Assembly: GCA_910578075.1 (NCBI GenBank)
Contig: CAJTPK010000006.1
Coordinates: 1 to 64,000, forward strand
Direction of reading: 5' to 3'
Length of the DNA stretch: 64,000 nucleotides
Origin: an uncultured Muribaculaceae bacterium
GTDB taxonomy: Bacteria; Bacteroidota; Bacteroidia; Bacteroidales; Muribaculaceae
Shown: positions 37,137-45,661 of the stretch, piece by piece
Numbering within the stretch: position 1 is the first letter of the stretch
Layout: every line of letters starts with the position of its first letter
The notes under the pieces: model-generated
Database searches by the model: none
What the model was told of the DNA's origin: nothing
The model's input: only the letters and a program-made list of their open reading frames with translations
Translations under genes and position numbers: made by a program

Positions 37137-38063
37137 TTATGGTTTCAGCATAATGCTGTTTCCGCTCCTTGTTATGTGCATCGGGACAATCTCTTGTATT
37201 GATTCAAGCACTGTGTCAAGATTGTCGCGAAGGTCAAGTTTGCCGTAGACCTTGGTGTCGGCCAAAGTCTTGCTGCAATTGATTTCAATTCCATAGTACT
37301 CCCCTAAGTTGCGGATGAGCACAGAAAGCGGCATTCCCTTAAGATAAAGCAACCCTTTTGTCCAGGATGTGTAGTTGTCGGTGTCGACCTGCGAGAGCGA
37401 TGTCACATCGCCGTTGAGCAGCTCTGCCATGTCGCGTGGCTTGAGACGTATGCTCCGGTCGTTCTCCATGTCGATCTGCACCGAGCCCTCCACAAGCACC
37501 ACGGAGGCCGTGGAGTCGGAGGTGTTGCTGATGTTGAAGACTGTGCCGAGCACGCGGACATCGAATCCTTCGGATTCTACCACAAACGGGTGGTGAGGAT
37601 CTTTTGCCACTTCCAGGAATATCTCACCGTTGGCATAGATGCGCCGCTCTTTCCCTTCGAAATGCTCCGGATAGAGCACCCGTGTGCGGGAATTGGCTAT
37701 GATGCGTGAACCATCGGGAAGACGGAATTCCTGGCGTGTGCCGGCGGGCACAATCAGCTCCTTGTAGCCGGCGCCGGCAAGCTGCCGGGGCGTGGCGGAG
37801 GATAGATCGGGAGTGGATGAGGCGAAATAGCTGAGACCGAATGCCACCACAAGGGCAAGACATGCGGCTGCGGAGAAAGAGACCGCGAATATGCGGCGCA
37901 TACGACGTTTCCGTGCCATCTTCTCATTGTGTATCTTCTCATGCACGAGATTTTTGATACGAGTGTTGTCGATGGGCTGGAAACGGCATGCATCCAACAT
38001 GCGGTCGAGGGCGCGGTCGTCCTCGAAGTCTCTATTCCTGTTGTTCAGTTTCTGTTCGTTCAT
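37137..38063 (-). CDS. FecR-family anti-sigma factor
   Basis: 308 aa, inner-membrane regulator. The cytoplasmic N-terminal part binds the sigma factor. One transmembrane helix lies at about 58-80. The periplasmic FecR domain (about 115-215: RQEFRLPDGSRIIANSRTRVLYPEHF, RRIYANGEIFLEVAKDPHHPFVVES) is followed by a C-terminal domain that contacts the STN domain of SusC. Signal from bound glycan would release the sigma factor. The upstream 156-base gap to the sigma gene holds a repeat-rich promoter element, so it may be transcribed separately. Confidence 0.95.
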   Translation of the reverse strand: MNEQKLNNRNRDFEDDRALDRMLDACRFQPIDNTRIKNLVHEKIHNEKMARKRRMRRIFAVSFSAAACLALVVAFGLSYFASSTPDLSSATPRQLAGAGYKELIVPAGTRQEFRLPDGSRIIANSRTRVLYPEHFEGKERRIYANGEIFLEVAKDPHHPFVVESEGFDVRVLGTVFNISNTSDSTASVVLVEGSVQIDMENDRSIRLKPRDMAELLNGDVTSLSQVDTDNYTSWTKGLLYLKGMPLSVLIRNLGEYYGIEINCSKTLADTKVYGKLDLRDNLDTVLESIQEIVPMHITRSGNSIMLKP

Positions 38064-38080
38064 CTCTAATTTGCCGTTTC

Positions 38081-38136
38081 TATATATATAGTCGCAAGCT
38101 GACGAAAAATCTATAGGTCAAAAATCGATTTTTTTT
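38081..38136 (-). promoter_or_regulatory. Shared upstream element (probable ECF-sigma promoter) before fecR
   Basis: The 46 bases at 38091-38136 match those at 40728-40773 with a single substitution, and both copies adjoin an A/T-alternating TATATA run. Both lie on the minus strand just upstream of a start codon (17 bases before fecR here). A conserved block present only ahead of fecR and the beta-helix gene fits a promoter read by the adjacent ECF sigma factor. The exact -35 and -10 bases cannot be set from two copies. Confidence 0.6.
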
Positions 38137-38187
38137 GAAAAAAAGTGATTTTTTTTGAAAAAAAGTGATTTTTTTTGAAAAATGGGT
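38127..38187. repeat. 20-bp tandem repeat, about three copies
   Basis: Copies start at 38127, 38147 and 38167; the unit is GATTTTTTTTGAAAAAAAGT, the third copy differing and one base longer. The first copy begins within the shared promoter element. The A/T runs are spaced by two helical turns, so the tract should be strongly bent and may slip in copy number. Confidence 0.85.
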
Positions 38188-38219
38188 GATTTTAATGTTT
38201 TTTTCTCCTTTTTAGCCCT

Positions 38220-38771
38220 CTAATCGGGAGGGCGAAGCCACCGCAACCGCATCTTCAACGCCTCCATTGCAAATTTCACATGATAGTTGATTGTGGATAT
38301 CGATATGTTGAGAAGGTTGGAGATTTCGTTGTAGGAGACATCCTCGAGTTTGGCGAGGGTGAAAACATGTCTGCATTTAGGAGGTAGCTCCTCGATGGCA
38401 CGGTTGATCTGTTCCACTTCCTCACGCGAGATGAATTCATCATCGGGAGCTTCGAGAGGGAGGGTCTGGAATATCTCTATCTCCTCTGTTTCAAGTTCGC
38501 TGAAATTGCGGGTGGTGTTGTATCTGTTGACGGATATGGCCATGCGGTAAGCGAGAGTGCGAAGATAGCCCGACATACTGTCGATTTCGAGAAGCGTCTT
38601 GCGTTTCTTCCAGACTTCAAGAAACACATCGCTGACCACTTCCTCTGCGGTTTCCTTATCTCCGGTCACGCCATAGGCTGTCCGGTATAGAAAATCGGAA
38701 TAGTGGTCCATGAATGCGTCAAGCGCCTGCTCATCGCCCTTTGCTATTCTGTAAATGATGTTGGCCTCCAT
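38220..38771 (-). CDS. ECF-family RNA polymerase sigma-70 factor
   Basis: 183 aa. Region 2 (about 10-75: DFLYRTAYGVTGDKETAEEVVSDVFLEVWKKR) and region 4 (about 120-175: LPPKCRHVFTLAKLEDVSYNEISNLLNISISTINYHVKFAMEALK) are both present, and no other domain is. It is the Bacteroidetes PUL-type sigma factor paired with FecR. It should drive the 24-kb PUL and, judging by the repeated upstream element, the beta-helix gene next door. Confidence 0.95.
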   Translation of the reverse strand: MEANIIYRIAKGDEQALDAFMDHYSDFLYRTAYGVTGDKETAEEVVSDVFLEVWKKRKTLLEIDSMSGYLRTLAYRMAISVNRYNTTRNFSELETEEIEIFQTLPLEAPDDEFISREEVEQINRAIEELPPKCRHVFTLAKLEDVSYNEISNLLNISISTINYHVKFAMEALKMRLRWLRPPD

Positions 38772-38874
38772 TTGCTCTTTCGGTTATTGCTTTGACTGTG
38801 TTTTTGGTATTCTATAGGATTCAATGGTTCCTGGTCCGGTGTAGCTGCAACTGCCCGGAAGCGTGTTGTAACTG

Positions 38875-38882
38875 CAAATTTA
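38875..38882 (-). promoter_or_regulatory. Possible -7 box for the sigma gene
   Basis: On the minus strand TAAATTTG followed by CAG matches the Bacteroidetes -7 box, about 105 bases before the sigma start. The -33 region is only T-rich. It would give housekeeping expression of the sigma factor. Confidence 0.4.
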
Positions 38883-38917
38883 TAAAAATAATTGTTAAAA
38901 ATTAAAATCATGGTGTT

Positions 38918-38950
38918 AAAAAATCGGGGATGCCGAAGAGGGCATCCCCG
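38918..38950 (-). terminator. Intrinsic terminator of the beta-helix gene
   Basis: Perfect 10-bp GC-rich stem (38925-38934 with 38941-38950, CGGGGATGCC arms) and a 6-base loop, followed on the minus strand by six T. It lies 113 bases past the beta-helix gene and separates it from the sigma gene. Confidence 0.85.
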
Positions 38951-39062
38951 ATACGGTTTCTGAATTTAGATCTGATTCAAAATCTTGTTCAAAATAACTA
39001 ACCTTTTCTTACCTTAATAATACCTTTTTAATTTCCTGTAAGTAGTCTTCTTTATTGTCTGC

Positions 39063-40673
39063 TTATCTCATCACTTTGAATGTGGCGTTGCCGGAACGGA
39101 GGATGTACATACCGTTTGCAAAGGAACTGAGGTCAACAGTGTTGCCGGATGTCGATACAACGGTTGCACCGTTGATGGTGTAGACAGTAATGCCTTCAGC
39201 AGCTCCTTCGATGGCGTAGATGCCGTTGCCTTTCTTAACAAGGCGGGGAGCATCCGCGGATGTCTCGATTGTTTCGATAACGCTTGTGGGGAGTGAGGGA
39301 ATCTCAGCCTCTGTGATGGCGAAAGATCCTGGCATGGAGCCATCGGGACGAGCTTTGCCGTTGAGGTCGGTTGTCAAGTCAATACCTGCGGGCAGATTCC
39401 ATGTGGATACGGCAGAGGTGAGCTGGGCGTTTGTGGCACCTGTGACATATTTGACAGGCACGATCACATTGTCGCTGTTGAGCTTGTTCTCACCGAAGAT
39501 AGATGCGTATGTGCAGCCTGCACCAAAATTGTCGCTCTCCTGCCAATTGATTTTTGTTTCTGTCTCAGCGCGAACAGCAGGAGCCTCCTCTGTAGCCGGT
39601 GCAGCCTCGTCAACAACAGATCCTACGTAGTTGTAGCCGCCTGAAACGAATGAGAATTTGTCGCTTGCTGTAGCTCCGGCAAAATGGAAATCAGCAGTCT
39701 TATCATTGTTTGATACGACAATTGAATTCATAGTGTTTATATTCGCATTTTGATCTGAGTATATCTGACCGTTTCCTTTTTCACTGCTTGTTGTATTACC
39801 AGCAATGGTGGAATTTATAATATTCAGTGCGCGTGCGTATGTTGCGTCTTTGCCACCTATATAAATGGCAGCACCTTGTTCCGCTGATTTATTACCATAA
39901 ATAGTTGTGTTAATGATATTGACAGCTACAGCATGTTGAACGCATATGGCACCTCCCATGGAATGGTAATTGGTGTTATTTTTGAATACGCAGTTTTCGA
40001 ATGTTGTGAAACCTTTCTGTTTTGCAGGATCATCTATTTGGCTACGTAGTCTTAACGCGCCTCCTCTGTAATTCGCTGAATTATTTCTAAATATGCAATT
40101 TTTGAATTTTACCGTGCTCCTGAAAAGATGTGCTGCAGCACCACCTTGCTGTCCATCAGACCAGTTGGCATAAAAGTTACAGTCGTTTACTTGTGTATCC
40201 CCACAGTTGTCAATCATTAATGCACCCATCGTGTCAGATGCGTTGTTGGTGTTTGTGAATACACATGTAAAATCGATATTGTTTATGATTACAGCTTTTT
40301 GTGAATCACCATTAAGTGTATTTGTCTGGAATCTAATTAATCGGCTCATATCTCCATTTTCGGGATTATTGTTACCGTTTTTATCTCCGGAGAATATGGT
40401 GCGATCTCCATTGGTATTACCGTTTAGAGTTGCTCCTGTTGCTGTCTTGAAAATGATTGTCTCAGACGGTTTATATACACCTCCGGCAAGATTGTAGATA
40501 TCTCCGTTGGCGTTTTCTGCTGCTTTCAGACGGAATGCCTCGACGTCGAAGGCGTTTTCCCATGAAGAACCATCTTTTGTGCCGGCTCCTTCGGGAGTCA
40601 CATAGTAGGTTGTTGCGAATAGTGGTGCAGAAGCTAAAGCTGCTGCTGAAATTAGTAGATTTTTCAAATTCAT
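39063..40673 (-). CDS. Secreted right-handed beta-helix protein with T9SS-like C-terminal tail
   Basis: 536 aa, signal peptide about 1-21. Residues 25-330 show repeated short beta-strand/turn units rich in Asn and Gly (INNIDF, VNDCNF, FKNCIFRNNSANYRGGAL, FENCVFKNN, NIINTTIYGNKSAEQGAAIY), typical of a parallel beta-helix related to pectate lyase-like and polymorphic outer-membrane proteins. The last 70 residues (GITVYTINGATVV...VDLSSFANGMYILRSGNATFKVMR) resemble a type A sorting domain of type IX secretion, so the protein is probably anchored on or released from the cell surface. The substrate is unknown. It shares its upstream element with fecR. Confidence 0.8.
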   Translation of the reverse strand: MNLKNLLISAAALASAPLFATTYYVTPEGAGTKDGSSWENAFDVEAFRLKAAENANGDIYNLAGGVYKPSETIIFKTATGATLNGNTNGDRTIFSGDKNGNNNPENGDMSRLIRFQTNTLNGDSQKAVIINNIDFTCVFTNTNNASDTMGALMIDNCGDTQVNDCNFYANWSDGQQGGAAAHLFRSTVKFKNCIFRNNSANYRGGALRLRSQIDDPAKQKGFTTFENCVFKNNTNYHSMGGAICVQHAVAVNIINTTIYGNKSAEQGAAIYIGGKDATYARALNIINSTIAGNTTSSEKGNGQIYSDQNANINTMNSIVVSNNDKTADFHFAGATASDKFSFVSGGYNYVGSVVDEAAPATEEAPAVRAETETKINWQESDNFGAGCTYASIFGENKLNSDNVIVPVKYVTGATNAQLTSAVSTWNLPAGIDLTTDLNGKARPDGSMPGSFAITEAEIPSLPTSVIETIETSADAPRLVKKGNGIYAIEGAAEGITVYTINGATVVSTSGNTVDLSSFANGMYILRSGNATFKVMR

Positions 40674-40721
40674 AGTAGAATGATTTTAAGTTGTTATTGA
40701 ATCTTTTTATGGTTTTCTACT

Positions 40722-40773
40722 ATATAAGTCGCAAGCCGACGAAAAATCTATAGGTCAAAAATCGATTTTTTTT
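40722..40773 (-). promoter_or_regulatory. Shared upstream element (probable ECF-sigma promoter) before the beta-helix gene
   Basis: Second copy of the 46-base block (40728-40773), differing at one base from 38091-38136, with TATATA at its gene-proximal end, 48 bases before the start codon at 40673. It links this gene to the sigma/FecR regulon. Confidence 0.6.
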
Positions 40774-40783
40774 AATTTTTTTC

Positions 40784-40818
40784 AAAAAAAATTGAGCCAT
40801 CTTTTTCAGATAGCTCAA
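40784..40818 (-). terminator. Intrinsic terminator of rimP-nusA-infB
   Basis: Arms 40792-40802 and 40808-40818 pair over 11 bp (one G-U) with a 5-base loop, followed on the minus strand by eight T (40784-40791). It is 43 bases past infB and ends only a few bases before the beta-helix promoter element. Confidence 0.85.
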
Positions 40819-40860
40819 ATTTATAACTTAATAAGATTATTATTAGAAGTTTAAGTGGTA

Positions 40861-43788
40861 TTAAAGAGTTTTCTTTACTTCTACCTCTTCGTATGCCTCT
40901 ATGAGGTCGCCTTCGCGGACATCGTTGTAGCCCTGGATCGAAAGACCGCAGTCGTAACCTGAGATTACTTCCTTCACATCGTCCTTGAAGCGCTTGAGCG
41001 ATCCGAGTTCGCCTGAGTAGACAACGATACCGTCGCGGATCAGGCGCACTTTGCTGGAGCGTTTGATCTTGCCGTCGCGCACAATGGCTCCGGCGATGGT
41101 GCCGACTTTCGAGATGTGATAGGTCTGGAGAACTTCGGCTGTACCGGTGATCTCCTCCTTGATCTCCGGTGAGAGCATTCCTTCCATAGCATCCTTGACC
41201 TCTTCGATGGCTTTATAGATGACGGAGTAGAGACGGATCTCGACACCCTCTTTCTCAGCCTCGCGCTTGGCGGCCGCTGAAGGACGCACCTGGAAACCGA
41301 TGATGATGGCATCTGAGGCAGCTGCCAATGTGACATCGGATTCGGAGATGGCTCCCACGCCTTTGTGGAGCACATTGACCTGAACCTCGGGTGTGGAAAG
41401 CTTGAGAAGTGAATCGGAAAGCGCCTCGATCGATCCGTCGACGTCTCCCTTGACAACAAGGTTAAGCTCGTGGAAGTCGTTGAGCGCGCGGCGGCGTCCA
41501 AGCTCTTCGAGTCCGAGACGTTTCTTGGTGCGGAGACCAAGCTCGCGCTGCAGCTGCTCGCGCTTGCCGGCGATCTCGCGTGCTTCCTGCTCTGTCTCAA
41601 GAACGTTGAATGTGTCACCTGCCTGAGGTGCGCCGTTGAGACCGAGGATAAGCACCGGTGTGGCGGGTCCAGCCTCTTTCACACGCTGGTTACGCTCGTT
41701 GAACATCGCTTTTACTTTACCGTAGTGGGTTCCGGCGAGGATTACATCGCCTACGCGCAGTGTTCCGTTCTGGACAAGCACAGTGGCAACATATCCGCGA
41801 CCTTTGTCGAGCGATGACTCGATGACGGATCCTATGGCGTTGCGCTCGGGATTTGCCTTGAGATCAAGCATCTCGGCTTCGAGGAGCACTTTCTCCATGA
41901 GCTCGTCTACACCGATACCTTTCTTGGCTGAAATATCCTGGCTCTGGTATTTACCTCCCCATTCCTCTACAAGATAATTCATCTGGGCAAGTTGCTCCTT
42001 GATCTTGTCGGGGTTGGCGGCGGGTTTATCTATCTTGTTTATCGCGAATACCATCGGCACTCCCGCTGCTGATGCATGGTTGATCGCCTCGATGGTCTGC
42101 GGCATCACATCGTCGTCGGCTGCCACAATGATGATAGCAAGGTCGGTGACTTTCGCTCCACGGGCACGCATGGCGGTGAATGCCTCGTGACCGGGGGTAT
42201 CAAGGAATGTGATGTGGCGTCCGTCGGAGAGCTTCACGTTGTAGGCACCGATGTGCTGGGTGATACCGCCAGCCTCACCGGCGATCACGTTGGCTTTGCG
42301 GATGTAGTCGAGCAACGATGTTTTACCGTGGTCTACGTGTCCCATGACGGTGACGATCGGCGGACGGCTCTGGAGGTCTTCCTCCTTGTCTTCCACAACC
42401 TCGATTGCCTCGGTGACATCGGCGCTTACAAATTCGGTGGTGAATCCGAATTCCTCGGCAACGATATTGATTGTCTCAGCATCGAGTCGCTGGTTGATAG
42501 ATACCATCACACCAAGGTTCATGCAGGTTGCGATGACGTTGTTGACCGGAACGTCCATGAGGTTGGCAAGGTCGTTGGCGGTTACGAACTCGGTGATCTT
42601 GATTACCGAGCTTTCCGCTGCTTCGCGCTGCTGGTTTTCCAACTCGCGGTTGTGCATCTCCTCGCGTTTCTCCTTACGCCACTTGGCACCCTTCTTGGGA
42701 GCCTTGTTGGTGAGGCGTGCAAGAGTTTCCTTCACCTGCTTCTGAACGTCTTCGGAATTGATCTCCGGTTTCACGGGACGTTTATCGCGCTTGCGTTTGT
42801 TCTCACCGCGACCACCGCCGCCTTGCTGGTTGCCGCCTCCGCGGTTTCCACCGTTGTTATCTTTCTTGCGGTTGTCGGAGCCGAATCCCGGCTGCGACAC
42901 CGCTTTTTCGATATCTACTTTCTCCTTGCCGATGCGTTTGCGTTTCTTGCGGTCGGCATCTGCGGCGCCATGGGCGCGCGCAGCCTCGGCACGACGCTCG
43001 CTGCGGCTCTTCTTACGCGGACGGGTTGACTGGTTGATGGCGGAGAGGTCAATCTTGCCGACAACTTTGAGTTCCGGACCGGCAGGTGCGCCTCCCAGAC
43101 GGAAGACGTTGCTTTTCTCCTCCTCTTTGGGGGCTTCTGACTTGTTAGCCTCCCCTGCAGGAGCAGTTTTCGGGGTTTCTGTAGTTTTTTCCTGTTGCAT
43201 AGCCTTCACTTCCGGCTTGTTTTCGGTTTTAGGTTCCTTCCTTGGCTCAGGTTTGGATTCAGCTTTAGGCTCGGGTTTTGGTTCCGGCTTAGGCTGGGGT
43301 TTGGGCTCCGGCTTGGGCTCGGGTTTGGGTTCCGGCTTGGGCTGGGGCTTAGGTTCCGGCTTAGGCTCGGGTTTGGGTTCCGGCTTGGGCTCCGGCTTAG
43401 GCTCGGGTTTGGGTTCCGGCTTGGGTGCGGCTGCCGGTTTTGCTTCAGCGGTAGCACTCTGCTTGGGAGCGTCAAGATCAATCTTGCCTAAAATTTTGGG
43501 ACCGCCGGCATTCGGTATGGAAGTCTTGATTTCTTCCACATGCATGCGGTCTGCTCTTGATGATTTATCCTTGCCGCTTTTCTTTGTAGTGGTCAAGCCG
43601 TCTGCGTCAACCTTTATATCCTTATCTTTGCTGAATTCCTTGGTCAGAATCTTCACCGCGTCTTCATCTATACGGGTGTTGGGGCCGGGATTCTCATCGA
43701 TCTCGACATTATGTTTGCGCAGGAATTCCACCGCAGTGTTGATTCCCACATTGAGGTCTTTTGCTACTTTGCTGATCTTTATGCGCAT
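40861..43788 (-). CDS. infB: Translation initiation factor IF-2
   Basis: 975 aa GTPase that brings initiator tRNA to the 30S subunit. A short N-terminal helical domain is followed by a long disordered region. The region includes about 54 residues (122-175) of almost pure PEPK/PQPK repeats and an Arg/Gly-rich stretch. The conserved core has GHVDHGKTSLLD, DTPGHEAF and NKID GTPase motifs, then domains II, III and the C-terminal domain. The core is normal; the PEPK tract is the odd part. It is last in rimP-nusA-infB, 72 bases after nusA. Confidence 0.97.
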   Translation of the reverse strand: MRIKISKVAKDLNVGINTAVEFLRKHNVEIDENPGPNTRIDEDAVKILTKEFSKDKDIKVDADGLTTTKKSGKDKSSRADRMHVEEIKTSIPNAGGPKILGKIDLDAPKQSATAEAKPAAAPKPEPKPEPKPEPKPEPKPEPKPEPKPQPKPEPKPEPKPEPKPQPKPEPKPEPKAESKPEPRKEPKTENKPEVKAMQQEKTTETPKTAPAGEANKSEAPKEEEKSNVFRLGGAPAGPELKVVGKIDLSAINQSTRPRKKSRSERRAEAARAHGAADADRKKRKRIGKEKVDIEKAVSQPGFGSDNRKKDNNGGNRGGGNQQGGGGRGENKRKRDKRPVKPEINSEDVQKQVKETLARLTNKAPKKGAKWRKEKREEMHNRELENQQREAAESSVIKITEFVTANDLANLMDVPVNNVIATCMNLGVMVSINQRLDAETINIVAEEFGFTTEFVSADVTEAIEVVEDKEEDLQSRPPIVTVMGHVDHGKTSLLDYIRKANVIAGEAGGITQHIGAYNVKLSDGRHITFLDTPGHEAFTAMRARGAKVTDLAIIIVAADDDVMPQTIEAINHASAAGVPMVFAINKIDKPAANPDKIKEQLAQMNYLVEEWGGKYQSQDISAKKGIGVDELMEKVLLEAEMLDLKANPERNAIGSVIESSLDKGRGYVATVLVQNGTLRVGDVILAGTHYGKVKAMFNERNQRVKEAGPATPVLILGLNGAPQAGDTFNVLETEQEAREIAGKREQLQRELGLRTKKRLGLEELGRRRALNDFHELNLVVKGDVDGSIEALSDSLLKLSTPEVQVNVLHKGVGAISESDVTLAAASDAIIIGFQVRPSAAAKREAEKEGVEIRLYSVIYKAIEEVKDAMEGMLSPEIKEEITGTAEVLQTYHISKVGTIAGAIVRDGKIKRSSKVRLIRDGIVVYSGELGSLKRFKDDVKEVISGYDCGLSIQGYNDVREGDLIEAYEEVEVKKTL
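43264..43425 (-). repeat. PEPK-coding repeat tract within infB
   Basis: A stretch built from 6- and 12-base units coding Pro-Glu-Pro-Lys and Pro-Gln-Pro-Lys. Synonymous codons alternate between units (GGCTTA, GGTTTG, GGCTCC patterns on the plus strand), so the repeat is kept at protein level rather than being a fresh slippage product. Confidence 0.9.
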
Positions 43789-43860
43789 ATGTTATTTTTG
43801 AGATTGCTGATTATTTTGGAAGCCGCCTGTTGCCACCGGCTCCTTGTGGAGTGGCGAGGG

Positions 43861-45108
43861 TCAATCCTCGAACTCAGCGCGGAGCACTTCAAGCACGTGC
43901 TGAAGCGTGGAGTCTTCGAGATCGGCCTGTTCGAGCACATGCTGCGGAGCGTTGAGCACTGCCTTGGCTGTGCCGAGACCAAGATCCTTCAGGGTCTCGA
44001 TAACCCACTGGTCGATCTCGTCGCTGAATTCGTCGAGGTAGATATCCTCTTCTCCCTCCTCGATGTCGCGGTATACGTCGATAGCATAACCGGTGAGCAT
44101 CGTGGCGAGACGGATGTTCATACCGCCCTTTCCGATTGCGAGGCTCACCTCATCGGGGTGCAGGAACACCTCTGCCTTACGGTCGTCTTCATTCAGACGG
44201 ATGGATGAGATCTTTGCGGGACTCAACGCACGCTGTATGTAGAGCTGAGGATTGGCTGTGTATGAGATCACATCGATGTTTTCGTTGCGAAGCTCGCGCA
44301 CGATGCCATGGATGCGGCTTCCCTTGATGCCGACGCAGGCGCCGACGGGGTCGATGCGGTCATCATAACTCTCAACGGCGATCTTGGCGCGCTCACCGGG
44401 AATGCGGGCAACATCCTTGATGGTGATGAGTCCATCGTGAATCTCAGGAACCTCCTGTTCGAAAAGACGGCGGAGGAAACGGGGGTCGGTGCGGCTTACA
44501 ATAACCTTGGGGTTGTTGTTGGGGTTGTCAACTCTTTTGACAATCGCACGGACCATGTCGCCTTTGTGGAAGAAATCCCCTGGAATCTGCTCCTCTTTGG
44601 GCATGATGAGCTCGTTCTGCTCTTCGTCAAGAAGAAGCATCTCGCGTTTCCAGATCTGATGAACCTCACCGGTGATGACTTCGCCTTCAATTTCCTTAAA
44701 CTTGGTGTAGATAGCGTCTTTCTGCAGGTCAAGAATCTTTGACTGGAGTGTCTGGCGGAGGTTGAGGATTGCGCGGCGTCCGAATTTCTCAAAGAAAATC
44801 TGTTTTGTCACATCTTCTCCGATCTCGCATTCGGGGTCGATCTCGCGTGCGTCTGTGAGTCCGATCTGCATGTCTTTGTTCTCTACCTCTCCATCGGGAA
44901 CAACCTCAAGATTCTGGTAGATCTCGCAGTCGCCCTTGTCGGGGTTCATGATGACGTCGAAATTCTCGTCGGAACCGAACATTTTTGCCAGCACGTTGCG
45001 GAATGATTCCTCAAGCACCGATATCATAGTGGTCTTGTCAATGTTCTTGAGCTCTTTAAACTCTGCGAACCTGTCGACCATATTCACTGTCTCTGCTTTC
45101 TTTGCCAT
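43861..45108 (-). CDS. nusA: Transcription termination/antitermination factor NusA
   Basis: 415 aa. N-terminal polymerase-binding domain (about 1-125), S1 domain (about 135-200, GEVHQIWKREMLLL), then two KH domains (about 205-345, GACVGIKGSRIHGIVRELRNENIDVI and SLAIGKGGMNIRLATMLTGYAIDVY). It ends with a short acidic segment, lacking the long C-terminal repeats of enterobacterial NusA, as usual in Bacteroidetes. Middle gene of rimP-nusA-infB. Confidence 0.96.
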   Translation of the reverse strand: MAKKAETVNMVDRFAEFKELKNIDKTTMISVLEESFRNVLAKMFGSDENFDVIMNPDKGDCEIYQNLEVVPDGEVENKDMQIGLTDAREIDPECEIGEDVTKQIFFEKFGRRAILNLRQTLQSKILDLQKDAIYTKFKEIEGEVITGEVHQIWKREMLLLDEEQNELIMPKEEQIPGDFFHKGDMVRAIVKRVDNPNNNPKVIVSRTDPRFLRRLFEQEVPEIHDGLITIKDVARIPGERAKIAVESYDDRIDPVGACVGIKGSRIHGIVRELRNENIDVISYTANPQLYIQRALSPAKISSIRLNEDDRKAEVFLHPDEVSLAIGKGGMNIRLATMLTGYAIDVYRDIEEGEEDIYLDEFSDEIDQWVIETLKDLGLGTAKAVLNAPQHVLEQADLEDSTLQHVLEVLRAEFED

Positions 45109-45180
45109 AAGACTTAATCTATATTTAGCTTTTTAATTTTTTTATTTTAGTGGTCTCCCCGAAATCTGATTAAACAGTTT

Positions 45181-45654
45181 TCAGAATTTGAGGAGGTATC
45201 TGACAGAGTTGACTGCCTCGTAGGGGAAGCGGAACTGCCGTGTTACCTCGACAGGGCGTTTTGCGCCTTCCGGTTTCTCCTTGACTGTGGCTACGATGGC
45301 GAAATCCTCATCACCGGCTTCTGCCAATATGCCGGTGTATTTCTTGCCATCACGGGCGAGAACCTCAACTTCGTTACCGAGATTTTTCTCGTATTGCTTC
45401 TTTACGCGGAACGGGGAGGTGAGACCTGCTGACCCAACCTCAAGCTCATAGTCTTCCGGCTCACGGGGAAACTCCGCCTCGATGCGCTGTGACAGACCTA
45501 TGCAGAAGTCGATGTCCACGCTTTCGAATGAGTCGATGTCTACCTTGATTTCATTTGCTGCGGTAACACTTACTCCCACGAGAAAATATGGGGTGTCATT
45601 GAGTTCTTTCTCTATAAATTGCTCTAATGCCTTTTTATCAATCATCTTTGTCAA
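45181..45654 (-). CDS. rimP: Ribosome maturation factor RimP
   Basis: 157 aa, needed for late 30S assembly. The motif VDIDSFESVDIDFCIGLSQRIEAEF, followed by YELEVGSAGLTSPFRVKKQYEKNLGNEVEV, is characteristic of the family, and length is normal. It is first in the operon; the 72-base gap to nusA has no terminator. A candidate start 5 codons later (MIDKKALEQF) is also possible. Confidence 0.94.
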   Translation of the reverse strand: MTKMIDKKALEQFIEKELNDTPYFLVGVSVTAANEIKVDIDSFESVDIDFCIGLSQRIEAEFPREPEDYELEVGSAGLTSPFRVKKQYEKNLGNEVEVLARDGKKYTGILAEAGDEDFAIVATVKEKPEGAKRPVEVTRQFRFPYEAVNSVRYLLKF

Positions 45655-45661
45655 AAAACAA

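Noticed and set aside
42076..43029. 317-codon open frame opposite infB
   Set aside because: Composition is that of an antisense shadow; it lies within the conserved IF-2 GTPase coding region.
43264..43425. CRISPR-like repeat
   Set aside because: The repeats are short, contiguous, in frame with IF-2 and have no spacers.
42758..43801. Long open frame opposite infB (347 codons, Gly/Leu-rich repeats)
   Set aside because: It is the antisense shadow of the IF-2 PEPK tract and GC-rich codons; the minus-strand frame is clearly IF-2.
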